Positions 34,558-42,173 of a stretch of DNA of 42,173 nt are shown piece after piece. The DNA comes from Methylococcaceae bacterium (lineage in GTDB: Bacteria; Pseudomonadota; Gammaproteobacteria; Methylococcales; Methylococcaceae): assembly GCA_012026715.1 (NCBI GenBank), contig VEPB01000346.1, positions 1 through 42,173 of the forward strand, in the 5' to 3' direction. A program made the translations under genes and the position numbers. How positions within the stretch are numbered: the stretch's first letter is position 1; every line of letters starts with the position of its first letter. The notes below the pieces were generated by a model. It was not told where the DNA came from. It searched no databases and saw nothing but the letters and a program-made list of their open reading frames with translations.

Positions 34558-34601
34558 CCGGTCCATGGCGGCGCTTCCCCGGCAACTGCGGCGGGGACCG
34601 G
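34558..34601. repeat. Hairpin between motD and the DUF2802 gene
   Basis: CCGGTCC (34558-34564) pairs with GGACCGG (34595-34601), with a GC-rich interior that can fold further. There is no T-run. It could attenuate readthrough from motD. Confidence 0.35.
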
Positions 34602-34647
34602 AAGTGGTGGGTAACCAAAAACGCAAGATAGAGTATTCCCTGCGACC

Positions 34648-35046
34648 ATGCTCATGGACAACCTGATTCCCTTGATCGTTTCCCTGGCTGCCTTCCTGGC
34701 AATTGCATGGCTTGCCCGAACCGTGGCTTCCGGACGGCGCGAAGTGAATCAGTTGCGCAGCCAGCTGCAGCAACTGTCCGCTCAGCTGGCCGAACAGGGC
34801 ATGGAATTGGACGGTCTTTGCGCCGCGGGCGTGCACTTGGACCGTCACCTGATCGACCAGGGCGGTCGTCTCAGGGATTGTGCCGAGAGATTGGCTACAT
34901 TGCAGTCCCAGGAATCGGCCAACTCGCCTTATCATGCCGCCATCGAGATGATCCGGAAGGGGGCTGAGGCCGCCGAGGTTGCCCAGCAGCTCGGCATCTC
35001 CCTATCGGAAGCTGAATTGCTGGTGCGCCTGCATCGCATGGGTTGA
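34648..35046 (+). CDS. DUF2802 protein, flagellar-operon linked
   Basis: A 132-residue protein with an N-terminal membrane helix (about 3-25), a coiled coil (REVNQLRSQLQQLSAQLAEQG) and a C-terminal helix-turn-helix-like motif (AAEVAQQLGISLSEAELLVRLHR). DUF2802 genes commonly close the flagellar/chemotaxis operon of polar-flagellated gammaproteobacteria; the molecular role is not established. Starts at 34648 and 34654 are both possible. Confidence 0.8.
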   Translation: MLMDNLIPLIVSLAAFLAIAWLARTVASGRREVNQLRSQLQQLSAQLAEQGMELDGLCAAGVHLDRHLIDQGGRLRDCAERLATLQSQESANSPYHAAIEMIRKGAEAAEVAQQLGISLSEAELLVRLHRMG

Positions 35047-35953
35047 GCGCGCCCTTCGCCGCCGCGAGTGGCTAAACCAGGCCGGTACCCGGCGGTCAGA
35101 CCGGGTCAGGCCCGGCCACTGCCGGGCCATCGTCTTGCAAACGGCGTGTCGGTGGAATTTGGTCCAGTCCGTTTGCATCGTCAAATCCGTTCTCCCATCA
35201 GCCACGCTCGACGGACGCCGTTGGCGGCGATCGCCTGCGCGCAGATTGAAACGCAGCCGGACTAAGACTCCTTGAGTCTTGCCATCGGACATCACCAAGA
35301 AACCAATTACAGGGCGGAACGGAGTCTGCCCCCATTAATCGCCAGGGCGCACGGATGTATTAAGCCTGGACCATCCTTGATTCCTGGCCCCCGGCATTCC
35401 CTTCCGGGGTGACGAGGTAATCCTTAATTTGAGGAAGCGCTGAATAAATCCTTCCGGGATTTCTCAGCGTCCGTCGCCGAAAGCCCGGTTTCCCGGTGCC
35501 TCAGAAAATCAGCGTCTCCTTGACGGCACCACCCATCCATCCCCGTCTTCGTCGGCTTTGGCCGCCCACCACCACCACCCGACAGTCGCTTCGCCGAACG
35601 TGGCGCCACGCTGCCATCGGTCGCCCTAAACCCGACTGTTACCGTTTCTTAAAACAGTTGTAACAAAGGCCCCGTATCGTGTGCCGCGAAAGGAATCGCA
35701 AGGGACAGGCCGGAATCCCCTCACCGGCGACAAACCTAAGCGTCGGCGCCAGGAGCGGCGCACCAGGAAGTAGAAGTTGTATCGCCACACTCGTCGCGAG
35801 ACGGGGCCGGAAAGCCACGGGTCTTGGAAAAAGACGGCCGGGTTGCATGAAGCGAGGCTAGAACCTTTCCTTTCCTGTCAACCGGGGGTTCGATGGACCG
35901 AAGGTCGGGCGGGAGTGTTCGGACTACATCAATCTACCTATCGAGGGTTACTC
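35047..35953. other. 907-base gene-free stretch with hairpins
   Basis: Besides the hairpin near its start, it holds an inverted repeat at 35438-35469 (CGCTGA...AAATCC / GGATTT...TCAGCG) inside a sequence reminiscent of insertion-sequence ends, and TGTAAC at 35659-35664, also seen upstream of the other VPxPA-CTERM gene. Short reverse-strand frames here lack ribosome-binding sites and family resemblance. The regulatory region of the gene at 35954 must lie at its right end. Confidence 0.5.
35109..35128. terminator. Hairpin after the flagellar operon
   Basis: GGCCCGGC and GCCGGGCC form a perfect eight-pair GC stem with a CACT loop, 63 bases after the DUF2802 stop. No T-run follows directly, so termination strength is uncertain. 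Confidence 0.45.
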
Positions 35954-36820
35954 ATGAAAGTTAAAGCTCTTGTCGCCGGTTTGCTGCTGGCTGCAGCCGG
36001 TACGTCCCACGCGGCTCTGATCGCCAATGGCGTCACTGAAGTGCACGGTGGAACCCCGGCTGGCGTCGGCCCTACCGCTGACGTTACCCACGGCGGCGAC
36101 CTGTTCCTGGTGGTCTTGGACGAGACCAACGGCAACACCTATTTTCAGAACCTGAACACCGACATGGTCGCGTTCAAGAACACGTTGTCGCTGTCCAACC
36201 AGAGCTTCGCCATCGACGCGCTGGGGCAGCCCTTCCTGTCCTCCGCCACCGACACCTACCACTGGGCGGTGTTCGCCGACAACAGCCTGCGCGGTGTGGT
36301 CCAGACTCGCGCCGGGGTTACCAATTACGGCAACGTCGCTGACTGGGGTTTCCTCACCACCGGTGGCAACACCGGCACAGCGGCCGGATTTGCTGTCACT
36401 AACGTCAATGTCTCCGACGTAGTCAACACCAAGCTGCCGCAGAACGTGATCGCCAACGCCAACACCGGCCTGGCCCTGAGCGGCACCAACTCCGCTGTTT
36501 TCCTGCCGGGCGATCTGGCCGATTTCAGCAAGCAGGGCGGCAGCCTGGCTGCTAGCCAGATCTTCAACGGCACCCAGACCAATGCGGCCTTCAGCGCTGC
36601 CGGCAGCGACATCTCCACCTTCTGGTATGTCAGCTACGACGCCTTGCATAAGCCCAATTTCCCAACGGTCAACCTGCTGGGCAACTTGACCCTCACCACC
36701 AACCAACTGAGTTTCGCCACCGCCCACGTCAGCAATGTTCCGGTTCCCGCCGCCATTTGGCTGTTGGGTTCGGCCCTGGCCGGTTTCGCGACCGTCGCCC
36801 GCCGCGAAAAGAAGGCCTGA
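35954..36820 (+). CDS. Exported VPxPA-CTERM (PEP-CTERM type) protein
   Basis: A 288-residue secreted protein. The signal peptide is MKVKALVAGLLLAAAGTSHA. The middle is rich in Asn, Thr, Ala and Gly (for example TGGNTGTAAGF), typical of beta-rich surface proteins. The C-terminus VPVPAAIWLLGSALAGF plus ARREKKA is the exosortase-type sorting tail. GAGGG at 35943-35947 supports the start at 35954; the open frame upstream is not coding-like. It precedes a second exported protein by 63 bases. Function is unknown. Confidence 0.85.
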   Translation: MKVKALVAGLLLAAAGTSHAALIANGVTEVHGGTPAGVGPTADVTHGGDLFLVVLDETNGNTYFQNLNTDMVAFKNTLSLSNQSFAIDALGQPFLSSATDTYHWAVFADNSLRGVVQTRAGVTNYGNVADWGFLTTGGNTGTAAGFAVTNVNVSDVVNTKLPQNVIANANTGLALSGTNSAVFLPGDLADFSKQGGSLAASQIFNGTQTNAAFSAAGSDISTFWYVSYDALHKPNFPTVNLLGNLTLTTNQLSFATAHVSNVPVPAAIWLLGSALAGFATVARREKKA

Positions 36821-36828
36821 TCCACCCC

Positions 36829-36855
36829 GTGCACCCCGTCTCCGGCGGGGTGCAC
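36829..36855. terminator. Strong hairpin between the VPxPA-CTERM gene and the next gene
   Basis: GTGCACCCCG and CGGGGTGCAC form a perfect ten-pair stem with a seven-base loop, nine bases after the stop codon. A TCGTTTA tail follows. It could terminate or reduce transcription into the following gene. Confidence 0.55.
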
Positions 36856-36883
36856 TCGTTTACGACACACCGAGGAAATAGCA

Positions 36884-38554
36884 ATGCGCAAGAACCATCT
36901 CTCCCTGGCCGTGACCGCCGCCCTGCTGGCCGGCGCTCAGGGCGCCAATGCCGCTTATACGTCCGGTACCACTCCTGACCTGGAGATCTACATTTCCGGC
37001 GCTTCGGCCCAGGACAAGGGCATCGACTTGCTGATCCGCAATGTCTTGCAGGTCAACGACGGCAACCTGGTCAAGTTCATCGACGTCGGCACCGCGGCCG
37101 GCACCCAGGTGGGCAAGGCCCAGACCGCCTGGACTTTCACCCTGGACAAGGCCAAGGTAACCGGCCTGACCATCACCGGCAGCGCCGCCGGCGGCAACCC
37201 CATCGTCACCGTCCACAAGTACTCCAGCGGCGGTTCCTTCAACGGCATCGGTCCCCTGTTGGGCTCCAATCCCAGCAACGTGCCGACCTCGCTGTCTTAC
37301 ATGGCCATTAGCGCCGCCAACTGCAACGCCAGCTTCCAGTGCAACACCAGCGGTGCCGGCGCCACGGTCAGCAAGATCCCCGACCTGGGCGTGGCCGACG
37401 TCAACACCGAGATGTTCCAGGGCCTGAACGTGCCGACGGGTACCGCGGTACCGCCGGTCGCCAAGGCATCCACCCTGCTGAACGAAAAGGAAGCCGCTGG
37501 CGTCGCGTTCGGCATCGTGGTCAACAACAACCTGTATAACGCGCTGCAGGACGCCCAGATCGCCAACGGTCAGATCGTTCCTCCGGCCGGCGGTTGCCCG
37601 CAGGCTGCCCAGACCGGCGGCAACACCAGCTTCCTGCCCGCCACCGGCGGGACCAGCCCGGTTTCCGGCTACGGCACGGCGGTCGGCGACGATACCTGCA
37701 TGCCCAGCCTGAGCAAGGCCCAGGTCACGGCCCTGCTGGGTGGTGACATCGCAAGCTGGGAGAAGATCCAGGTGCGCGTCGGAGCCGCCAATAAGCCGCT
37801 GACCGATGCTTCCTTTGATCCCGGTGTGACCTCCGGCATCCTGGGTGGCGTGGCCCCTGTCGTGCATTGCACCCGCGTGGCCGGTTCGGGCACCAAGGCC
37901 ACGGCCAACGCCGTGTTCCTCAATGCGCCCTGCACCGCGAACGGTGAACCGCCTGCCACCGCCTACGACGTGACTAACGGCCCTGCCGTGATGCAGATGT
38001 CAGGCTCCGGTGGCGTCGAGAGCTGCCTGTCGGATGCCGACAACGCCACGTCCACGGCGACCGACGTCAACCTGCACAATGTCGGTTTGGACTTCGGTTC
38101 CAAATTCTGGGCCTTCGGCATCCAGAGCACCGAAAACAATGCGGCTCTGACCAAGCCCTATCGCTTCGTGAAGATCGCCGGCTATGCCCCGACCATCAAG
38201 AACACGGCCGAAGGCAAGTACATCGACTGGTCCGAGCAGGCTTTCGTGTGGCGCAAGGACTTCAGCACCGGCACTTGGAACACTGCCGCCAACAAGCCGC
38301 AGCGCCTGGCCGTCCTGACCCAGATCGCCAACAGCACCGGCTCGCCCTCCGTGGTCGCCAGCCTGAATGCCGGCTTCAACCACGGCTTCGGCCAGGCCGG
38401 TCTGTTGGCCCTGGCCAGCAACGGCTTCGCCCAGACCATTCCGTTCGTGGCCACCAATCCGGTGACGGCGTGGACCCACAAGGCCGGCACCGTGCTCGAC
38501 AACTGCCGCGCTCCGACCCACAACAATACCGACCAGCTGTGGGATCTGAAGTAA
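36884..38554 (+). CDS. Large exported protein, weakly similar to periplasmic binding proteins
   Basis: A 556-residue protein with a signal peptide (MRKNHLSLAVTAALLAGAQGANA). The mature start DLEIYISGASAQDKGI and a later GSGGVESCL segment loosely recall PstS-type substrate-binding folds, but I cannot confirm this. It is rich in Ala, Asn, Gly and Thr and has scattered cysteines, which probably pair as disulfides. There is no sorting tail. GAGGAAATA upstream gives a good start. It lies between a VPxPA-CTERM gene and a two-partner secretion transporter, suggesting a surface or biofilm role, which is inference. Confidence 0.6.
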   Translation: MRKNHLSLAVTAALLAGAQGANAAYTSGTTPDLEIYISGASAQDKGIDLLIRNVLQVNDGNLVKFIDVGTAAGTQVGKAQTAWTFTLDKAKVTGLTITGSAAGGNPIVTVHKYSSGGSFNGIGPLLGSNPSNVPTSLSYMAISAANCNASFQCNTSGAGATVSKIPDLGVADVNTEMFQGLNVPTGTAVPPVAKASTLLNEKEAAGVAFGIVVNNNLYNALQDAQIANGQIVPPAGGCPQAAQTGGNTSFLPATGGTSPVSGYGTAVGDDTCMPSLSKAQVTALLGGDIASWEKIQVRVGAANKPLTDASFDPGVTSGILGGVAPVVHCTRVAGSGTKATANAVFLNAPCTANGEPPATAYDVTNGPAVMQMSGSGGVESCLSDADNATSTATDVNLHNVGLDFGSKFWAFGIQSTENNAALTKPYRFVKIAGYAPTIKNTAEGKYIDWSEQAFVWRKDFSTGTWNTAANKPQRLAVLTQIANSTGSPSVVASLNAGFNHGFGQAGLLALASNGFAQTIPFVATNPVTAWTHKAGTVLDNCRAPTHNNTDQLWDLK

Positions 38555-38616
38555 TCACCCAGGCGTTTTGAACGGACTAGATTGCGCGATATGGATGATT
38601 GAGGGGTCGCCGACGG

Positions 38617-38662
38617 TGGCCCAGGGATGGGCCAGGGATCCCAGGGATCGGGCCAGGGATCC
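38617..38662 (+). repeat. Degenerate tandem repeat of GGGCCAGGGATC units
   Basis: About four irregular copies of a unit near GGGCCAGGGATCC follow each other in the 278-base gap before tpsB. Farther along, TGTCGA (38778-38783) and TCGACA (38793-38798) form a short inverted repeat. No gene is seen in 38555-38832. Confidence 0.5.
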
Positions 38663-38832
38663 GAAGGACACCGGAGCGGTGGCGCAAGCCGCCGTTCCCT
38701 ATTTTTGATGAGCCGCGATTTCGCCGGAGCGCAGGCGCAGCGGCAGACTGTTTCAGATGACCAACGAGAACAAGCCTTGTCGATCCTGAGGGTCGACAGA
38801 TCATGAATTGTGCAGGCCGACATTCGACATGA

Positions 38833-40596
38833 ATGGCTCGGCTTTTTGCGTTACTCCGGATACCCACTTCCATGACCACCTTTCCACCGCCGCGCAGGAC
38901 CCTGTCGCGGGGTCTGCTGCCGCCGGGACTGCCAATCGCCTGGTGTGCCTTTTTTATTCCCGCTGTCGCTATTGCCCCCCGGCGCCTGCTGATCTTGCTG
39001 GGCGGATTGCTGTGGCTGATCGCGTCTCCGGTTCAAGCGAATCCGGTCAAATCGGCGGACGCCCACCAAGCGGCGGCCGAGCCCCAGTTCGACCTGTGGG
39101 AAATCCGGGTGGACGGCAACAGCGTCCTGGAAACCGGAGAAATCGAAAAGACCGTCTATCCCTTCCTCGGTCCCGGCAAGACCATCGACACCGTGGAGCA
39201 GGCGCGCCAGGCGCTGGAAGCCAAGTACCGTGAGCGGGGCTATCAGACGGTGATCGTGGAGATTCCCGAACAGGACGTGGTGGAGGGCGGGGTGTTCCTC
39301 AAGGTGGTGGAAGGCACCATCGAACGCCTGAAGGTGACCGGCTCCCGCTACTACTCTCTGGGCAAGATCCGCGAAGGGGTGCCGGCCCTGGCGGAGGGCC
39401 AGGTCCCCAATCTGGCCAAGGTGCAGGAGCAGGTGGGCGAGCTGGCCAAGCAGTCCGGCGACCGCAGCATCACGCCGGTATTCCGTGCCGGTTCCACGCC
39501 TGGCAAGATGGAGGTGGAGCTGAAGGTGAAGGACGAGTTGCCGCTCCACGGCAGCGTCGAGATGAACGGCCGCAATACCGAGAACACCTCCCGCAGCCGA
39601 CTGTCGGCGTCACTGCGCTACGACAACCTGTGGCAGCGGTTTCATTCGGCTTCGCTGAGCTACCAGGTCTCGCCGGAAAACTATGATGAAGTCGAGGTCT
39701 GGTCCGGCACCTATGTAATGCCCACCGGCATCGCCGACACCCGGCTGGCCATGTACGGCATCGGCATCGCTTCCAACACCCAGCTGGGCGCCAGTGTGGG
39801 CGGGCTGTCGGTGGTCGGCACCGGCTACATCTTCGGCGCCCGCCTGGTGAAGCCCCTGGATTCGGTGGACAACTTCATCCACAGCCTCAGCGTCGGCTTC
39901 GACTACAAGGATTTCAACCAGGGCCTCTCCCTGGTCGGGCAGGATACTCAGCAAACCCCCATCACCTATGTGCCGTTCCAGATCGGCTATGACGCTTCCT
40001 TGCGGGGCGACGGCTGGGTAACCACGGCGAGCACGGCGGCCCACTTCTCCATCCGCGGGCTCGGCAACGACCAGAGTGAGTTCGACGATGGCCAGGGCGG
40101 CGGCAAGCGCTTCGGATCCCGTTCCAACTTTTTCTTTTTCACCGGCGATCTGAAGCATCAGCACCAGCTGCCTTACGACACCCTGGTGACACTGCGGGCC
40201 GGCGGCCAGATCACCGATTCGCCGCTGATCAGCAACGAGCAGTACGCCCTCGGTGGACCGGGCACCGTGCGCGGCTACCACCAGACCCAGCAGCTGGGCG
40301 ACCACGGCGTCAACCTGTCGCTGGAGCTGACCAGCCCCAGCCTGGTTCCGGCCGAATGGGAGGCGGCCCAAAACCTGCGCGCACTGGTGTTCTTCGACTG
40401 GGGTTATCTGTGGATCAAGAACGCGCTGTCGAGCCAAGCTTCCCACTACCAGCTGGCAGCCCCCGGAGCCGGTTTGCGGCTGCGCATGCTCAAGCACCTT
40501 GTGGGCGAGCTGGATTGGGCATATCCCCTGTACCGCCAGGGCACTGTCGATCCCGGCAACCAGCGTGTCGATTTCCGGTTGGCCTATGAGTTCTAG
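38833..40596 (+). CDS. TpsB/FhaC-type two-partner secretion outer-membrane transporter
   Basis: A 587-residue protein. The N-terminus has two hydrophobic stretches; cleavage probably follows LIASPVQA. POTRA domains follow (FDLWEIRVDGNSVLETGEIE; VVEGTIERLKVTGSRYYS). The beta-barrel part ends with the aromatic C-terminal residue typical of BAM substrates (FRLAYEF). The conserved L6 motif VRGY is at residues 479-482. It exports the TpsA partner encoded downstream. An alternative start at 38872 (MTTFPPPRRT) gives a shorter leader; neither has a strong ribosome-binding site. Confidence 0.92.
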   Translation: MARLFALLRIPTSMTTFPPPRRTLSRGLLPPGLPIAWCAFFIPAVAIAPRRLLILLGGLLWLIASPVQANPVKSADAHQAAAEPQFDLWEIRVDGNSVLETGEIEKTVYPFLGPGKTIDTVEQARQALEAKYRERGYQTVIVEIPEQDVVEGGVFLKVVEGTIERLKVTGSRYYSLGKIREGVPALAEGQVPNLAKVQEQVGELAKQSGDRSITPVFRAGSTPGKMEVELKVKDELPLHGSVEMNGRNTENTSRSRLSASLRYDNLWQRFHSASLSYQVSPENYDEVEVWSGTYVMPTGIADTRLAMYGIGIASNTQLGASVGGLSVVGTGYIFGARLVKPLDSVDNFIHSLSVGFDYKDFNQGLSLVGQDTQQTPITYVPFQIGYDASLRGDGWVTTASTAAHFSIRGLGNDQSEFDDGQGGGKRFGSRSNFFFFTGDLKHQHQLPYDTLVTLRAGGQITDSPLISNEQYALGGPGTVRGYHQTQQLGDHGVNLSLELTSPSLVPAEWEAAQNLRALVFFDWGYLWIKNALSSQASHYQLAAPGAGLRLRMLKHLVGELDWAYPLYRQGTVDPGNQRVDFRLAYEF

Positions 40597-40640
40597 CCTC
40601 CCGCTGCTCCCCATGAACCCTTTCGTAGGATGGGTAGAGC

Positions 40641-40945
40641 GCAGCGAAACCCATCGAAAGGAACGCAACGACTTCCGGTCGAAGCCCCTGCCTCCGGCTC
40701 GGCCGGATGGTGGGTTACGACGCGCGCAGCAGCGGTCGAGGTTGCCGGGCGCGTTCTCGGATGCGCGTCTAACCCACCCTACGGGCTGTACCGGTAGATC
40801 GCAGCGAAACCCATCAAATGGGGCGCAGCGACTTCCCGCCGAAGCCCCTGCCTCCGGCCCGGCCGGATGGCGGGTTACGACGCGCGCAGCGGCAGTCCGG
40901 GTTGCTGGGCGTGCTCCTGGATGCGCGTCTAACCCGCCCTAACGG
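40641..40945. repeat. Two tandem copies of a 160-base non-coding element
   Basis: GCAGCGAAACCCATC begins at 40641 and again at 40801, and the following 145 bases match closely in both copies, including GAAGCCCCTGCCTCCGG and ATGCGCGTCTAACCC. The segment starts after GTAGGATGGGTAGAGC and each copy ends in TAACCCNCCCTA, linking it to the GTAGG repeat family. It fills most of the 417-base gap between tpsB and tpsA (40597-41013). No gene lies within. Confidence 0.75.
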
Positions 40946-41013
40946 GCGTTGAACATCAACCCCTCCCGCAGGAAGAGGGGCTAATGAATTGATCGATTGA
41001 TGAGAGCTCACCC

Positions 41014-42173
41014 ATGACCAAGTCCACCCAAAATCGTCCGAACCGGCCCGGCCAGACCGTGGTGCGCCAAAAGGCCCTGATCGCAGCCATCCGCGCGGCC
41101 ATTGCCGGCGGCGTGTTTGTCCAGCCGGCAATGGCTGCCGAGCATTCGCCGCTGCCGGTTCCGGTGCAGGCCATGGATCACCTGGGGCGGCTCGGCAACG
41201 TCAACGCGGCGCTGAACGCGGCCGGCAACAAGATGACGATCAACCAGCTGACCAACAAGGCCATCATCGACTGGAAGTCGTTCGACATCGATCACGGCTA
41301 CGCGGTGCAGTTCAAGCAGCCCAACGCCGCCTCGGTGGCCCTCAATAATATCGGCAACACCGGCAGCCCCAGCCAGATCTTCGGCAGCCTCAGCGCCAAC
41401 GGGCAGATTTACCTGGTCAACCAGAACGGCTTCGTGTTCGGCAAGGGTTCCCAGGTCAACGCCAGCGCGCTGGTGGCCACGAGCCTGGGCATCAGCGACG
41501 ACGCCTTCAAGCGCGGCATCACCAAGGTGTTCGATCAGACCAAGAATGCTGCCCTGAAAGGCGACAGCGAGGTCTTCATCAAGGACGAGGCGGGCAACTA
41601 CGTCCTCGACAAAAATCATCAGAAAATACCGATCCGCATCTTTGTGCAGGATGGCGCCACCATCACCGGGGCGAAGGACGCCAAGGGCGCGGTGGAAGCG
41701 GGAAACCGGGTGATCCTGGCGGCGCCGGTGGTGGACAACGAAGGCACCATCAAGACCCCGGAAGGCCAGACCATCCTGGCGGCGGCCCAGGACAAGGTCT
41801 ATTTGCAGGAAGCCAACGGCGATCCCAATTTGCGCGGCCTGCTGGTGGAAGTAGGCACCGGCGGCACCGTGGAGAACGTGGGCAAGGTGCTGGCCGACCG
41901 CGGCAACGCCAGCCTGATCGGTTTCGCCGTCACCCAGAACGGGCTGGTCTCGGCGACCTCGTCGGTCAGCCTCAACGGTTCCGTCCGGCTGCTGGCGCGG
42001 GAAGGTCTGGCGACCACCGAAGGGAAAAAGGGTCCGGTCATAATTGGCGCCAGCAACGTGCGCGGCGACGGCAGCAAGCCGGAAGACCATGCTACCGTGA
42101 AATTGGGGGTCAACAGCGTCACCCAGGTGCTGCCCGATGCCGACAAGTCGGCGACCGCCGTGGATGCCCAGGA
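41014..42173 (+). CDS. TpsA/FhaB-type filamentous haemagglutinin-like exoprotein (partial)
   Basis: The frame is open to the window end, 386 codons without a stop. A long signal peptide (41 residues, ending in FVQPAMA) precedes the TPS secretion domain. That domain contains ASVALNNIGNTGSPSQIFG, then LSANGQIYLVNQNGFVFG with NQNG at residues 136-139, where most relatives have NPNG. The rest begins a beta-helical passenger. It would be exported by the TpsB encoded upstream and act in adhesion, biofilm or contact inhibition; the C-terminus that decides is not in the window. Confidence 0.92.
   Translation, partial: MTKSTQNRPNRPGQTVVRQKALIAAIRAAIAGGVFVQPAMAAEHSPLPVPVQAMDHLGRLGNVNAALNAAGNKMTINQLTNKAIIDWKSFDIDHGYAVQFKQPNAASVALNNIGNTGSPSQIFGSLSANGQIYLVNQNGFVFGKGSQVNASALVATSLGISDDAFKRGITKVFDQTKNAALKGDSEVFIKDEAGNYVLDKNHQKIPIRIFVQDGATITGAKDAKGAVEAGNRVILAAPVVDNEGTIKTPEGQTILAAAQDKVYLQEANGDPNLRGLLVEVGTGGTVENVGKVLADRGNASLIGFAVTQNGLVSATSSVSLNGSVRLLAREGLATTEGKKGPVIIGASNVRGDGSKPEDHATVKLGVNSVTQVLPDADKSATAVDAQ

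Noticed and set aside
35424..35609. 61-codon reverse-strand frame in the long gap
   Set aside because: No ribosome-binding site, low-complexity Gly/Arg start and no recognisable family.
38882..40550. Possible CRISPR or tRNA in the tps region gaps
   Set aside because: No regularly spaced direct repeats with unique spacers and no cloverleaf-forming sequence were seen here or elsewhere in the window.

Overview
The window looks like chromosomal DNA of a GC-rich, motile, nitrogen-fixing gammaproteobacterium. The parB-atpIBEFHAGDC-glmU-glmS block is the arrangement usual near the replication origin of gammaproteobacteria. The nif block follows the Azotobacter-type order iscA, nifU, nifS, nifV, cysE, nifW, nifZ, nifM, clpX. 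Together with PEP-CTERM/VPxPA-type surface proteins, this would fit a methanotroph of the Methylococcaceae, but no methane gene lies in the window, so that placement is inference.

Layout. (1) 49-2673: an exported subtilisin-like protease fused to an IPT domain and Kelch repeats. It sits where parA would normally precede parB. (2) 2896-14221: parB, a well-formed sigma70-type promoter, the complete nine-gene F1Fo ATP synthase operon, then glmU and glmS for UDP-GlcNAc synthesis. (3) 14332-17103: a multi-pass membrane protein, an AT-rich stretch with a VPxPA-CTERM secreted protein, and a polysaccharide-export protein. (4) 17541-26449: nitrogenase maturation genes. A divergent single-domain NifZ-like gene faces the iscA-nifU-nifS-nifV-(54-aa ORF)-cysE-TPR-nifW-nifZ-nifM-clpX run. 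The gap between them carries a NifA site, an IHF consensus and a sigma54 promoter in the right order. These genes build and deliver Fe-S clusters (IscA, NifU, NifS, with CysE supplying cysteine), make homocitrate for FeMo-co (NifV), and mature or protect the nitrogenase proteins (NifW, NifZ, NifM, ClpX). (5) 26516-27134: two small reverse-strand genes of unknown function, separated from clpX by a strong hairpin. (6) 27703-35046: flhA-flhF-flhG-fliA-motC-motD-DUF2802, the flagellar export gate, placement control, sigma28 and stator, without the chemotaxis genes often found here. (7) 35954-42173: a surface and secretion region with a VPxPA-CTERM protein, a large exported protein of unknown function, a TpsB/FhaC-type outer-membrane transporter and the start of its TpsA/FhaB-type exoprotein, which runs off the window.

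Non-coding stretches hold several dispersed inverted repeats of the GTAGG...CCTAC kind, a 160-bp tandem duplication between tpsB and tpsA, and several hairpins at operon ends. I saw no tRNA, rRNA, CRISPR array or intact insertion sequence. The most informative finds are the complete NifA-IHF-sigma54 control region, the single-domain NifZ relative next to it, and the small coupled ORF between nifV and cysE.
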